The translations under genes were made by a program, and so were the position numbers. The notes beneath the pieces were generated by a model. The model was given only the letters and a program-made list of their open reading frames with translations, did not search any database and was not told the origin of the DNA. This document shows, piece after piece, positions 31,833 through 45,200 of a DNA stretch of 64,000 bases (position 1 is its first letter; every line of letters begins with the position of its first letter). The DNA comes from Hirundichthys speculiger (lineage: Eukaryota; Chordata; Actinopteri; Beloniformes; Exocoetidae). The stretch covers positions 1 through 64,000 of the forward strand of contig JAGFBZ010002318.1 in assembly GCA_018398805.1 (NCBI GenBank), written 5' to 3'.

Positions 31833-33326
31833 CATGCCGAAACTATTCACTCACCTGCGTTGACTCACATATGAGCTTTAGCTCCTCCCATCTCTAATCA
31901 ATATGACGTGACTCCATCTTTGCTGCTAGAACAGCTTCATCTCTTCTGGGAAGGCTGTCCACCAGGTTCAGGAGTGTTTATGGGGATCATTCTTCTAGAA
32001 GAAACATTAGTGAGGTCAAACACTGATGTTGGACCAGAAGGTCTGGTTCTGGTTCTGCTCTAATTCATCCCAAAGGTCTTCTATCAGGTTGAGGTCAGGA
32101 CTCTGAAGGTCAGTCCAGGTTCATCCACCAGACTCTTCCATCCATGTCTTTATGGTCCTTTGCTTTGTTCACTGGTGCCCAGTCATGTTGAAGAGGAAGG
32201 AACCAGCTCCAAACTGGTCCCACAAAGTTGGGATCATGGAATCATCCAGAATGTCTTGGTCTGCTGAAGCATTCAGAGTTCCTTTTACTGGAACTAAGGA
32301 GCCAAGCCCAGCTCCTGAAAAACACCCCCACACCATAACCCCCCCCTCCACCAAACTTTACACTTGGATCAATGCAGTCAGACCAGTACCGTTCTCCTGG
32401 AAACCACCAAACCCAGACTCTTCCATCAGATCACCAGATGGAGAAGTGTGAACGTTCCTCCACTGCTCTAGAGTCCAGTCAGACCAGTACCGTTCTCCTG
32501 GAAACCACCAAACCCAGTCTCTTCCACCAGATCACCAGATGGAGAAGTGTGAACGTTCCTCCACTGATCTAGAGTCCAGTCAGACCAGTACCGTTCTCCT
32601 GGGAACCACCAAACCCAGACTCTTCCACCAGATCACCAGATGGAGAAGTGTGAACGTTCCTCCACTGCTCTAGAGTCCAGTCAGACCAGTACCGTTCTCC
32701 TGGAAACCACCAAACCCAGACTCTTCCATCAGATCACCAGATGGAGAAGTGTGAACGTTCCTCCACTGATCTAGAGTCCAGTGGTGGCTGCTTTACACCA
32801 CTGCATCTGACTCTTTCCATTGTACCTGGTGATGTCTGGCTGGATGCAGCTGCGTCACCATGGAAACCCATCCATGAAGCTCTCTGCTCTGTTGTTGAGC
32901 TGATCTGAAGGACACATGAAGTTTGGAGGTCTGTAGTGATTGACTCTGCAGAAAGTTGGTGACCTCTTCTCACTATGTTCTTCATCATCCTCTGACTCCG
33001 CCCCCTCAGTTTACCTGTCCTACCACTTCATGGCTGAGTTGCTGTCATTCCCAAACACTTCCATTTCCTGATAATCCAGCTGACAGTTGACTGTGGAATA
33101 TTTAGGAGAGATGAAACTTCACCACTGGATTTGTTTCACAGGTGTCATCCTATCACAGTTCACCTGGAATTCACTGAGCTGCCTGAGAGACCCATTCTTT
33201 CACAGATGTTTCTAGAAACAGTCTGCATGTCTAGGTTCTTAATTTATACACCTGTGGCCATGGAAGTGACTGGAACACCTGATTCTGATCATTTGGATGG
33301 GTGAGTAAATACTTTTAGCAACACTG
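31833..33326 (-). mobile_element. Tc1-like element nested in the previous one
   Basis: Ends carry the shared word TATT(C/T)ACTCACC in inverted orientation, with a terminal CACTG at the right; TA flanks both sides (31831-31832 and 33327-33328). The minus strand encodes a transposase fragment (32169-32354) with [20 protein letters not shown] and [10 protein letters not shown], the conserved block before the second catalytic Asp. The region upstream in the gene is expanded by a 101-bp tandem repeat (32375-32778), which destroys the frame. Confidence 0.8.
32375..32778. repeat. Four-copy 101-bp tandem repeat inside the Tc1 transposase
   Basis: CAGTCAGACCAGTACCGTTC recurs at 32375, 32476, 32577 and 32678, and the unit closes at 32779, so the period is exactly 101 bp. 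Copies differ at few positions (TCTGCTC/TGATCT, CATC/CACC). A period not divisible by three means each copy shifts the transposase frame. Confidence 0.95.
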
Positions 33327-33678
33327 TATCTTGGCTGATTTCGTTTTCATTTTTCCATGATGCCACACAAGGAAGCAGTGTGTTAGAAATACATCCACAT
33401 GTGCCTCCAATCAGAAGCTTCCAAAGCCATGACATCATCATCTGGGCTTTTCCAAATGGTTTAAAGGAATAGTTATCTTTGTGTGTAAACTTCTGACTTT
33501 GAAGAAAGTAATAAAACATTCTCTCATTATTCAGACATTTAGCAAATAGACATCATTTTGGTAATCCTAACTGATCTAAAACAGAAAAGTTCAGTCTGAT
33601 TTAATGTCAGTGAGGGAATGAATAAATAAAAAGGTTATGCAAGTTTTTAAAGTGTATGTAAACTTCTCATTTCAATTG

Positions 33679-34212
33679 AATATCAAAGTTCATCTGAATC
33701 ATTTGGCCTGAAAATTCACCAGCTAGGAGGAAGAAAAATTATTTTATAAACTTTGTTGACTCCAAAACGATCGATATAGTTGAACGTTGTTTTTGTAGAC
33801 TCAGCAGAAAGCTGCTGGTGGATTTAACTTCTTATTTTCCAGCTCTTGGCCAGCCCGTGGCCACGCCCTCTGCCCCGCCCACAGCCCCGCCCACAGCCCC
33901 GCCTCAGTTTGGTCTCCAACCGTGTTCCTGGTCACACGTCTCTCCAAACCATTTTATTTTTCCCATCCAAGAAGTTGACTATTCAATGACAGAACTATTT
34001 GTTGTGAAAGAAAGAAAAAAAGGTTAAAATTTCAAGTATTCAAGAATTTTATAGAAAATTCAAGCACTTTTCAAACCCTGAAATCACAACATTAAAATTC
34101 AAGCATTTGTTGAATGATTTTAAGCACCTGTATGAACGCTGTATTAACCCCTGAGTATTTAATAAATTGGCAGGAAAAAAAACATAAAAAGGGAGCAAGA
34201 AAATACCAAATA
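33679..34212. other. Intergenic between transposon and LBR 3' end
   Basis: No gene recognised. A short GC-rich run (33861-33906) repeats CCCGCCCACAGC. The frame 33818-34027 is preceded by an AG acceptor-like sequence but shows no domain. Confidence 0.4.
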
Positions 34213-35921
34213 TTTATTTAATTCTACAAAATTTTTACACCCCCCCCCCCCCCCCCCCAGCTGCTGCCCTTTGCTGGATCCAGCTTCAGACAACCAACTG
34301 GACCTGAACATGTCATCATTCAACTGGTGTCATTTAACAGAAGTAGCTATAAATGTATTGCTTTCTACTTACAAGCTCTCAAACCTAACGAATATTCACA
34401 GCCATATTATTAAGAAACAGATGGATCACAGCCTTATGTCCCAAAACGTGGTGCCCATTTAAAATTTGATATATTTTAAAGTACTGTTCAAAACAATGGC
34501 AGATCTGGATGTAAACATGAGCACAGTGGTCAAAATAAAGTAGTTAAATTAAAATATAAAAACCCAAATTTAAAAAAAAAAAAAGCATCATTAAATACTA
34601 CTGAGAAATACAATTATGACGGCTGTCATTTCCTATACTTAAGATAACATGATCAAAAAATATATTTACACAGTATTCACTCAGCATAGCATTATAAAAG
34701 CTCAGTCTGGCTGATGTGACGGTGGCTGGGAGGTCACCTGTAGCTGCACATGCATAACAATACTAATGGAAATTCACAAGTTTAAAATGCTAACGGTCAA
34801 CAACGCTAGATGTTGTCACAGTATAAACTTCATTAAAACGGCCCCGAGCGCCGGACCGGGTAAGCTTAAAAAAAATTAAAAAGATATGTATCTAAGTGGC
34901 ACTGTTGGGTGAGTAACATCCAATTCATAGCAGACAAATGAGATATTTATTACATGTTTTTGGAAAGCAAGAGGACAGTCATGTAATGTGAACGGCGTCA
35001 TGGACGTTAATGAAATGGATCAGATAAACTTCGATGACTCAATGATGCTGCACTCAAATACAAACACCGACTTCCAGACGACAAACAGGAGCTGGAACTG
35101 AACATGGAGAGAAGGTAGCAAAGCCAAATGGTTTTTGGAGTTACAATTTGGAATAGATAATACAAAAAAAAAAAAGGCCTAATGCTTAGTGCATTTCTCT
35201 TAAATCCTTTTAAGTCAAGTCAAAACTAGATTTCTACCTGTAACTACGCACCTAATGATGCTAGACAAAAACTCCTCATCCAAATTTCTGCCAAATCTTC
35301 AGAAATTACATGTTTTCAGTCACATTTCTGCTGTTCAGCTCATCAGAAGATGAAGCATCTTCAATCCGGTCCTTCACAATAAAACGAGCAGGGTGATAAG
35401 AAAAGGAACGTTTGCTTTCAACGTTATTAATGTCACTGTGAAAATAAAAATAAGCACAAAGGGTCAAGTGCTTCCAAAGAAATGGTTTATGGTGTTATTT
35501 TGAAGGGGAAAAAAAAAAAAAAAAAAACGCAAATGACTATGTACAATATATACAAAACACTCTAATAAGACAGGCTTAAAAACTATTCTTACCTGTTTTG
35601 GAAAATCTATAAAAACTAATTGGTAAATCTTTTCTTTTAAGACGGTAATTCTCAAAAAGTCCAAAATATGATTTTTTTTTTTTCAATTCAGCATAGAATT
35701 TAAAGCTCCTTCAATTCTTAGTCAAGATTCAACATTTTATAATAATAATAATAATATTTAAACTATTATTTTTTAAAATTAATATTGCATAAAAAACAGA
35801 TCCAAACATGCTAATTATTTAGCAGATCCTTTCATGTGTTTTAGCAAGTCTTTCATTGGTTGTATTGTTTAGTAAAAAGGAGCCGGCTGGTGGTTAGGGT
35901 CGAGGGTCGAGGGTCGACTCC
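34213..35921 (-). other. LBR: Probable LBR 3' UTR
   Basis: On the minus strand the stop at 35922-35924 is followed by about 1.7 kb without any other gene. Candidate poly-A signals on the minus strand (TTTATT as printed) occur at 34946-34951 and at 34213-34218; the UTR should end shortly after one of them. It contains a poly-A tract (35510-35527 as printed), an A-rich run at about 35164-35174, and a poly-C run at 34241-34258. The end point is inferred. Confidence 0.45.
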
Positions 35922-36082
35922 TCAGTAGACGCGCGGAATGATCCGGTAGCGGACCGTTCGGCAATATTCGTCCCAAGTCGAGCCGTACTTCCTCCTGCAC
36001 GCACTCATGTCACGCGACTCCCGGTGCACGAGCAGTATGATGAAGTAAATCATGTAGTGCCACGGCAGGAGGTGATTGAAGC
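35922..36082 (-). CDS. LBR: LBR coding exon 13 (last)
   Basis: Acceptor CCTTCCCCACAG, then [20 protein letters not shown] and the second sterol reductase signature [14 protein letters not shown], ending PRVY and TGA. The His-Arg and C-x-x-K-Y-G residues are intact. Confidence 0.95.
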
Positions 36083-39000
36083 CTGTGGGGAAGGTTGGAG
36101 GGGGGGGACAGATGAGAAACACCGTTGAGTCATGGGCTCAAATCTTACAGCATTCGTTTTCCCCCCCTTCATCTTTCACAAAAGTCTAATTTTCCCAACG
36201 ATCTACTCCGGTTGGGTTAGCGTGGTAGCGTTGGGTTACCGTGGTAAGAAGCGACCGGTCTTTATTGCTCAGTGTCTGTTTCATTCATGGTGCCCAGTGC
36301 AGGGCGACTCACCGCAGGGGAGGGACCAGGCCAGGGCCATGATGAGGTCTCCCAGGTAGTTGGGGTGGCGGACCAGACCCCACCAGCCCGAGACCAGCAG
36401 ACTTCTCCCCGTGGCTGTGGAGATCGTTTTCAAATCTGCACAGATCAGAGGGAATGAAAGCGATAAATTTACAGAACATTATTCAATGTCCGTTTCATTC
36501 AAATTTGATCAAAATAAAATTTCTTGTGTGTATTAAGAGCTTAGTGCTTTTAGTGCCATCGCTAATTATAATAACAGAAACAGATTTAATGCATTGAATG
36601 TCTGAGGTTTTCTAGATGTTAAAATGAATTTTAAGTAGTTCATTCTCTCTCTCATGTCAATTTATGTGCTCAAACTAAATTACACTAAAGAGCGCATTTT
36701 ATTTTATTTTTTTAGCAGTCAAGTATAGGGTTGGGCACCAAAAACGATTCAAAGTAGGAATCGGTTCCTAATGTCCGGTTCTGGAATCGTTTAGAAGATT
36801 TTTGAATTTCGAATCCTTATTTCTGCGCTATGTTTTTTTTTCCTTTATTGCACTAGTTTGTTGATGTTACTCTGCCCGACATTCTCAACTCCGCGCTAGT
36901 GGCGACGTAACATCCGTCACTGACGGATCCACAACATGGATCCCAAGAGTTTGGCTGCATTTCAGTCGGGGAAATGACGGCTACCTGGCTCAGTGCAACG
37001 TCTGCGGGAAGCGTGTTACTGCCAAAGGAGGGAGCACGACTAATATGGCAAAACACCTTCACCTGCATGGCATCACAAAAATAAACGTGTACCATATTTA
37101 ATTCACTGCGTTGCTCCCGTCTCTTCTTCGACTTCAACAGAGAGTCCGTCTTCATCAAAAACTCCTCGACAGAAACGCAGCCCGGTATGCGCACGTCCAA
37201 GTGAGGCTAGCATTAGCAGCAAGCATATGTAAGAATAAAAATGGCCTGTTGCCTGTGTAAATGTGTCAGTTTGTTTTTATGAAAAAATTCTACTGTTAGA
37301 TAAGTCACGATCTGTTAACCTACACATCAAAGAATCGGAATCGAGAATCGTTTTGATCAGGAATCAAAACAGAGAATTGGAATCAGAATCGTTAAAATCC
37401 AAATGATGCCCAAACCTTAGTCACGTACAACTTAAAGATGCCAGAAACATGCTGTAGTCATTTCATCACATCAACAATAATATAGCTTAGAATTGTTCAT
37501 TATAAATGATTTGAACAGCACGTTCACACGCATAAACTGTAGTGGGTTTGGACATAGCTGGACACCAGCGACTGACTCAGTACTTTATCCTGTGAAGGTA
37601 TTAAAGAAACATTCAAGTGATCATCAACATTATTAGCCAGAAGATTGGAGCAGAACTTACGGGACAACTTGGGGTCTGATGGGTTTCTACTGAAGGCAGT
37701 CTTCTCAGAGTTAGATTTCCTGAATATGTAGAATCCAATGACTAGAAACACAGAGGGACACAGGCAACCTTTTAAATGTAGAAACTAGGAAAACAAACTG
37801 ATCAGTCTGATGTTTATTAGGGCTGGGCCAAAAAAATCGATTTTTATATTAATCGCGATTTTTTTTCTGGGGATTTTTAAAAATCGATTCTCATACAAGA
37901 ATCGATTTTTATTTATTTAATGGTTTAGTAAAGAGTTTGGGTGGCTCCGTGGAAATACTCCGCTCGCTGTCTCTTTTGTCATCTACACTTCCGGAAATAG
38001 AAGCGCGTGTGTCACCATAGTAACCACAATGCCGGCAAATTCACGCGACAAAATGGCGGAGTGCAGCGAGCGGAGTACTTTCACAGAGCCTGAACTCTTT
38101 CCCACACCGCCTCACTTCAAATCAAACGTATGGACTTTATTTGGTTTTTATAAAAAGCACGAGGCAGGAGAGCTCGATATGAGGAAAGCCATATGTAAGC
38201 GTTGTCGCAGTCAAATCTCTTACTGTGGTAACACCACGAACATGACGGCGCACATCCTTCACCACCACCCAGAGAGGTCTGAGCTCTCTGACAGGCTGGG
38301 TCCGCGTTTACTCGAGAGTTAAAGATATTGGCGGTGGCAGCTAATGTCAGGGCTCGGACAGTTAAATGATTATTCATTAACGTGGCGTGTTTGTCATGAA
38401 ACAATCGTGTTGCCGTAGCGTGTTATTACCGGTTTGTTTACCGGCAGCTGTAAAGCACAACGGATCACCAACATGACAACACTGGATGAGAACATATTCA
38501 CAACACGTCCTGACCGGTGTAGGCTTTTAGTGTTAGCAGTTGCTATCAACAGCATCTGTATCCGCAAAGAAAATAACGACGTGGATTTATTGTCGTTTCC
38601 ATCACGTAGCCTATGGAGCAACTGAACCGGGTAGAGGAAGACAACTTTAGGTAAGAAAATCAAGTTTTATTCAACGCTAGACAACTGTTAAACTAGACAA
38701 CTGTTAAATTATAGGCTGTATTGTCTCGGTTCTATTCGGGTAACTCGGTTCAGTTCGTGGTCGGAAACTAAAGACTCGGGTCGGGTCGTTTACGGGTCCA
38801 AAAATTGCGGGTCCATTCAGGTTTGGACTCCCGCACTTATGATAATAGCTCGGGTCGGGTCGGTTTCAGGTCGAATTTTCACGGCTCCATTCGGGGTCGG
38901 GTCCATGAAAGTGGACCCGTGAAGACCTCTAAACCAGAGGTCTTCAACCCTGGTCCTCGAGGCACCTATCCAGCAGGTTTTAGAGGTTTCCCAGCTTCAA

Positions 39001-39253
39001 CACACCTGATTTTAATTAATGGTCATTATCAGGTTGTCCTCAAAGTCTGCACAAGTCTGTTGATGACACAGCCACTATCTGTGAAGAAGGGGAAACATCT
39101 AAAACCTGCTGGATAGGGTGCCTCGAGGACCAGGGTTGAAGACATCTGCTCTAAACTACAGCAATTGCGCATTTTATTTAAATATTAAAACTTATTTAAT
39201 CTTTATATTTTTATTATTATTTCATACTTAAAATAAGATAAGAATAATATAAC

Positions 39254-39293
<40 letters not shown>

Positions 39294-42200
39294 TATTGAT
39301 ATTAAAATATTATATATAATAATCAATAATTACATATAATAAAATATAATAAATACAATATTTAATATTATTATTAAATGATTTTTATATTTCAATAATT
39401 GAAATATAAAAATCGCAATACTTGGTAAAATCGAAATGCAATACTTGTTTCATCAGAATCGCAATATAAATCGAATCGGGACCCAAAAATCGTAGGAGAA
39501 TCGAATCGGCACAAAAGTGTATCGGCCCAGCCCTAATGTTTATGTTAGTAGTGATGCAGGGATTTATCTGGAAGACAGATCTGGGTTGTGCATCTACTTA
39601 CAGTTGAGCAGGATGATGGCCGTGAGTGCTGGGGGGCTCAACGGGTTGGGGTGACCAACAAGGTAATAAGCCTGCAGGGTGTAAGTGAAAGGTACCCACA
39701 CCAGATTACCAAAAACCAGCATGAAGCCAAATCCATCATTGGTCAAATCCATGGTGGTCAGGATGGCGTCCTGGGAGAGACACACACACATCAATCACCC
39801 TGCTGGTATCTTTCTGGTTCTGACTCATGTTTTCAGGCTGCAGCTGAGGTTCTGCTGTGTTGTGGAGAGTACCTCGTGCCACAGACCGTCCACCACGTAG
39901 AGCAGCTGGAACAGGTTCACGAGGATCATGGGAAACGACGGAGCATCCAGACCCTGTTGCTTCATCTCAGCTAGTGCCAAGGCGAGGTTGATGAGACACT
40001 GGGCCAAAAAACACACATAATCCAACATTATGGACGAATCAAGCAGATCCACACAAAGGTCTGGTGTATGTAGGTACACTTTAAAAAAAATCAAGACAAA
40101 CTCAGTGCATTCATTTTGATTTAAAATCTACTTATAAGGAGACAAACAGGCACTTTCTTTTCATACTGACCGCTGGAACAAATATCTCAACTCACCCAGC
40201 CAATAAGCCCCGGCCGCATCTCACAGAAGAATTTCAGATCAAAGCCTCTGATGCGGGGATTAAGTTCACGCCCTCTGAAGAAGTCGTAAACCACATTGCC
40301 TGCATATTCAAACAGGGAAAGAAGAAGATGAGACAGACATAATTGGAGGCAACAAACAACTGGATGTTATGTGGTCCTGGTGTTTCCATTTACCAGAGTG
40401 CTGCCTCAGCGCCAGCTCCTGCGGGCCAGAGTAGAATGATCGGACGTACAGGTAGATGCTGAGCACCACGGAGATCAGGAAGGAGGCTGTGGCCAGCTGC
40501 AGGAAGCGTCTGTAGATGTAGGTGAGGTCCACTCCCTGGTGCACCGGCTGCTGCAACCAATACAGCAGTAACGGCAATGGCAAAAAAACCTGGAGGGACA
40601 CAACGGATTTAGACACAAACATTTAGAGACAGAGATGGGGAAATATGGGATGCTGAAGAAAAAAAAAAAAAACAAAGCAACAGACCTGGAATTAAGTCTT
40701 GGAAATATGGGAATATTCAACTATGAGATACTGATTGTTGCTGACAATTGTAAGGACAAAGCTTCTCAAAAACAGGTCCATGATTTATTAATATTAAGAG
40801 CCTTTCAGGCAGTTTCTTTTATTCTGTGACATTGACTTTTCTGGGTTTGTACACCAGTCTAAAAATGGCAAAATACCTATGAACCACCGAACATGTACAT
40901 GTGATTCACAGGTATTGTGGAGATTCATTTGAAGTGGCAGTGAATCACGTGAATGTTTAACACCTCACAGCAATGACTCAACATCAATGCCTTAAAAACC
41001 TGAAAATTGTTTCTTTAAAGGAGAGATATACAAATCACCTCACCCCCCCCCCTCCTACCAGCCTTCACAGCTCCACGTCATTGGACGACTCCTCATTCTG
41101 CAGCGTGTGTATGTTTAAAAACTGGGACTGGAGCTGGACTGGAGTAGAGCATAAGTAGCACAATGGGGGTGCTGGATAACAGACTCCCAGCCTGTGGCCC
41201 TTTGTTACATGTAACCCCCCCCCCTCTCTCTGCCCCACTTTCCTTTTTCTAATAAAAGAGCATGACGGGATATTTGGTAAAAGATTGAGATGCTTCTGTG
41301 GTATGTGATGTCACCCACTGTGGCATCGTAGATGCTGATCCACAGGTTTTGTGAGCTGCTGGGCTCAGGATCCAAGACAAGATGTAAAAACATGTCTTTA
41401 CTGACAGCTCCAGACTGTAGCCACAGCTTGGCCAGGGCCAGTACAGTGATCCATTGCCAATTTGCGCTTAAAGTTCCGTGGTTTTATTTATTCGCAGATT
41501 TTACAGAAATATATAATTTAAAAAAAATCAAGACAAAATTGCAGGAAACATCACAGGATGTTGTGTGCGTTCTCTTACAGTGAAGAAATGTGCTGTGAGC
41601 CAGCCTGGTCCCTTTAAGAAGGTGGCCTTATGGGTAATGGTGTGGCCTTATGGGTAATGTAGTGTGTGTGTCGTGGGACGGCAGGCAGAATGAAAACGGG
41701 GTTAGATGAAAAGTGTAGTGAGCATCAACAGCAGCCCAGCGTGTATAGATTTACATTCTCTGTTAACCGACAGGAGCCCAACAATACAACCTGTGTGATG
41801 TTACAAGTTCCTGCAGTGACACAATAAAGTTCCCGTTCCATGCAGAGAAAACCAGACTGTTTCTGTTGTTGTTAGCGTGTTAGCCGCTAGTTACGAGCCA
41901 AAAATAGCACAATACCAGCAGTTTCTTTATTACAGTTCAGAGATCAGAGGCTGTGTTGCATAGTTTGCCCACCAGAGGGCAGTCTACCCATTAGCAACAC
42001 ATGTTTGGAACTACATAAAGAGAATTTTAAATATATTATGTTGTTGAAAGTTATATTTGTTGTGAAAATAAAAGAGGTTTAATTCTCCATTTTTATGTCT
42101 TAGAGACTCACACAGAACACTTCCCAAATGTTTGTTTTGTACTTCAGGGAAAATAAAAAATAAAAAAAATCAGTAAACAGGTCAGAGACCAGAGGCTGTG

Positions 42201-45200
42201 AAGGAAACAGAAAGACCACAGTTGAGCCTTTGTCTTGTTTTGCTGTAGTGCCTCGCTGCTTTTTAAACATATTTTAAACACATTATTTAGGCTCGGGGGG
42301 CTCCGGCTCCAGTTCGTGGATTTTGATTTTCGGTGTGTGTGTCCCCATTAACCTTGAAAAATAAGGGATCACTGTATTTTTATTATACTTCACTAATTTA
42401 TTTTTTTATTTTAGCATATCTAGTCATCCTCTACATCACAGGTGTCATACTGATCCATTAAAGGGCCGGTGTGGCTGCAGGTTTTTGTTCCAACCATGCA
42501 GAAACACAGCTGACTTGTTTTAGTCAATCAACTAGTTGTCTTCACTAAAGGTCTGAACCAGTTCAGTTGATTGAATGAAACAAGTCAGCTGTGTTTCTGC
42601 TGGTTGGAACAAAAACCTGCAGCCACACCGGCCCTTTCAGGGATCAGTTTGACACGCCTACTCTACATAGTCAAAGTGTTTCCCCTGAAATTTCATGTAT
42701 GCTGCACGTCGAGCATGTATAGCATATCTGACAATAAAGTTGACTTGATACTTGATACTTGATACTTGAACTAAGATCTGCTTTATGCCAAGAGCTAAAA
42801 ACAACTGTCAAATCTACAGACGTGACTGTCAAAAAACAAGAAAAGAAAAGAAAAATAACAACATTATCATTATTATTATAATAATTAATAATAATAATAA
42901 TAATAATATAGAGAAAAGTGCCTCATTGAAAGTAAAAATCTAAAGCACTGATTAACTTTGATTGGCTGTGGTTATGGTTATTACAGAAAAACTTTCTGTT
43001 AATAGAATGAGTTCACAGGAGAAAAAAGCAAAGTTAGCTGGAGGTGGACATGAAAGTTGTGAATGTAGGAGAGATCTTCCCTCTGCCTGGCTCGGCTGCA
43101 GACTCTCTGCTCATCAAAAGGAGCAGGAAAAAAAGAAGGATGTTGGGTTGCCTGCATGACTTAAGTTGATTAATTATTTCATCATTCATTAATCATTAAT
43201 CATTAATTATTCATCATTAATTTTTAAAAACAACTTTTTATTAGTATCCTGCTTCCAGTCCTGTGAGTCAAGAAAATTCCTTTAAAGATCACCAGTTACA
43301 GGATGTATTAACTGCACCCTGATAACCACTGATGCTCCTTGATTTATCCTTTTCTTTGTTAATGTTGGCAAAGGTTTTTATCCTTCAAATACTTATACTC
43401 AACGAGAGGAGGAGCATCTCTTCCGTTTACTTGGCGTTGCCGTGGTGAATCACGGTCTCAGAGCCCCATTGATGATGGCTTTTTATAGTCACAGTAACTC
43501 TGGGTCAAAAAACTCAGAGTTCATTGAACCAACTCTGAACTCTTGTTCTGAAACTGTGTGAGTTAGTTTTGTGACTCTGAGTTTGTTGAATCTCCTCTCA
43601 TTTAATGAAACAATAAACAAAATCAGTTTTAAACTTCTAAAAAAATAAATAAATAAATAAAAAAAAATTTATTGATGAACTGCAAATGCACCTTTAAAAA
43701 GATAAGGCAGTAATCAGACCCTGCTTTATTGATGGGGTATTGATTTATCAGTACTTGTATTATAATGGCTGATAAATGAAAAAACAAAAAACAAAAAAAA
43801 CAGACCAACAGTGACATAGGGATGGAGATCCTTCAATCATGATATGAATATTGACGTTGCATAGTTTGCCCACCAGAGGGCAGTCTACCCGTTGGCAACA
43901 CATGTTTGGAACTACATAAAGAGAATTTTAATATATTATGTTGTTGAAAGTTATATTTGTTGTGAAAATAAAAGAGGTTTATTTCTCCATTTTTATGTCT
44001 TAGAGTCTCACACAGCACACTTCCCAAATGTTTGTTTTGTACTTCTGGAAAAAAAAAAAAAAAAAAAAATCAGTAAACATATTGGATTTTGAATCACCAA
44101 ATATTGGTATCAGTGTCAAAAATAAATTCTATATTGTATAATGAGCCACCATGTGAGACTGGATGATCTACTGAATGGTTGTGAAAACAGCATCAGTGTC
44201 TGGCCAATACCATCCTGGTGGAGCAGAGTCAGAGTTTGATTGACATAATCTCACCATTGGTTCTGTATTTAAGCCTCTGTCCAGACCGCAGCGGCAGGCC
44301 GTCACTCAGCTGCAGAGACAAACCCAGAGAGACACCATGAGAAATGTTGCAGATTACTAAAGATGAAAGATAAAGATCAGCTTTTTATCTATATTAGAAC
44401 AAAATCCTATGTGGGTTAAAAACGGCTTCATTTCAGTTCATTCCTACTTCATTAACTTGATGATCCCTGACCCCCTTTTTTAGCAAAACGCCTAAAATGA
44501 CATACCCAAATTAAAATGATTGTAACTTCTAAACTATTCTGTCCACATGGATGCATTAAAGTGTTCCATAAAGAAGACACTCTGTAGTTTCTTATAAAAC
44601 TGTCAGGAACACTCTAGGTGATACAGAGACAGAGTAATGGAACTCTGAAGTCAGTAAAAAATTTAAAATTTTGTTCCACCTGAAATAAAAAATGACTTTC
44701 AGGATGAATAATAGTCTGAATATTCATCTGAAATAGTAAATGACACTATGAGGCTGTAGGCACACTATAACTGAACATGTGTTTCAAATTTGAAGAAGAT
44801 AGCACAACATATGACCATTTTACAGTGGTCTTTTCATTAAAAAATCTAGGCGCAGCTCCAAAAAGGCCTTTGGAGACTCCAAATGAACACATCGTAACCA
44901 AAATGATATTCTGAGACAATAGGTACTTTTTCCTTTACAATTTGGTATTTTTCATCAGTTTGAGTTAAAATAGTCATAAATTTGCCATTTTTAAATTTAC
45001 AACTAGTTTTTGGTATTACCATAAACCACATACTAACGTACATAACTGTGTAAAAACCACCAATTCATAATATATTTGATGACTACAAATATATATGACT
45101 ACATGTGGAGCATATATACTTTTTAAAATATATGTTACAGTTAAGGTTTTGAGGTTATGAGGGCTCAATTGCATGAAGGTCAAGCAGGGAGGAGGCAGGA

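Larger units (their letters stand above)
31371..33678 (-). mobile_element. Tc1/mariner element split by another Tc1
   Basis: The left piece (31371-31830) reads, on plus, CATGATGCTGCCACCCCTGT, GGTCATTATGGTCAAACAG and CCAAGGATGAACCAGACTGG, which are minus-strand Tc1 transposase wording. The right piece (33327-33678) continues the same element: CTTGGCTGATTTCGTTTTC, CAGAAGCTTCCAAAGCCATG, and the terminal GTGTATGTAAACTTCTCATT ending CAATTG. The two halves join once the 1.49-kb inner element is removed. The far left end of the element is missing. Confidence 0.75.
37818..39535. mobile_element. hAT element 3 in LBR intron, BED finger plus nested MITE
   Basis: Ends TAGGGCTGGGCCAAAAAAAT and GTATCGGCCCAGCCCTA, with a perfect 8-bp target duplication ATGTTTAT (37810-37817 and 39536-39543). 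Subterminal sequence at both ends is rich in AATCGATT and similar words. The plus strand encodes a BED finger protein fragment (38029-38322). A 214-bp MITE (38935-39148) and an AAT microsatellite (39257-39291) sit inside. No transposase core. Confidence 0.92.

Noticed and set aside
33818..34027. Proline-rich frame after TTATTTTCCAG with repeated APPT
   Set aside because: Short, built on a CCCGCCCACAG tandem, no domain, and no partner exon found.
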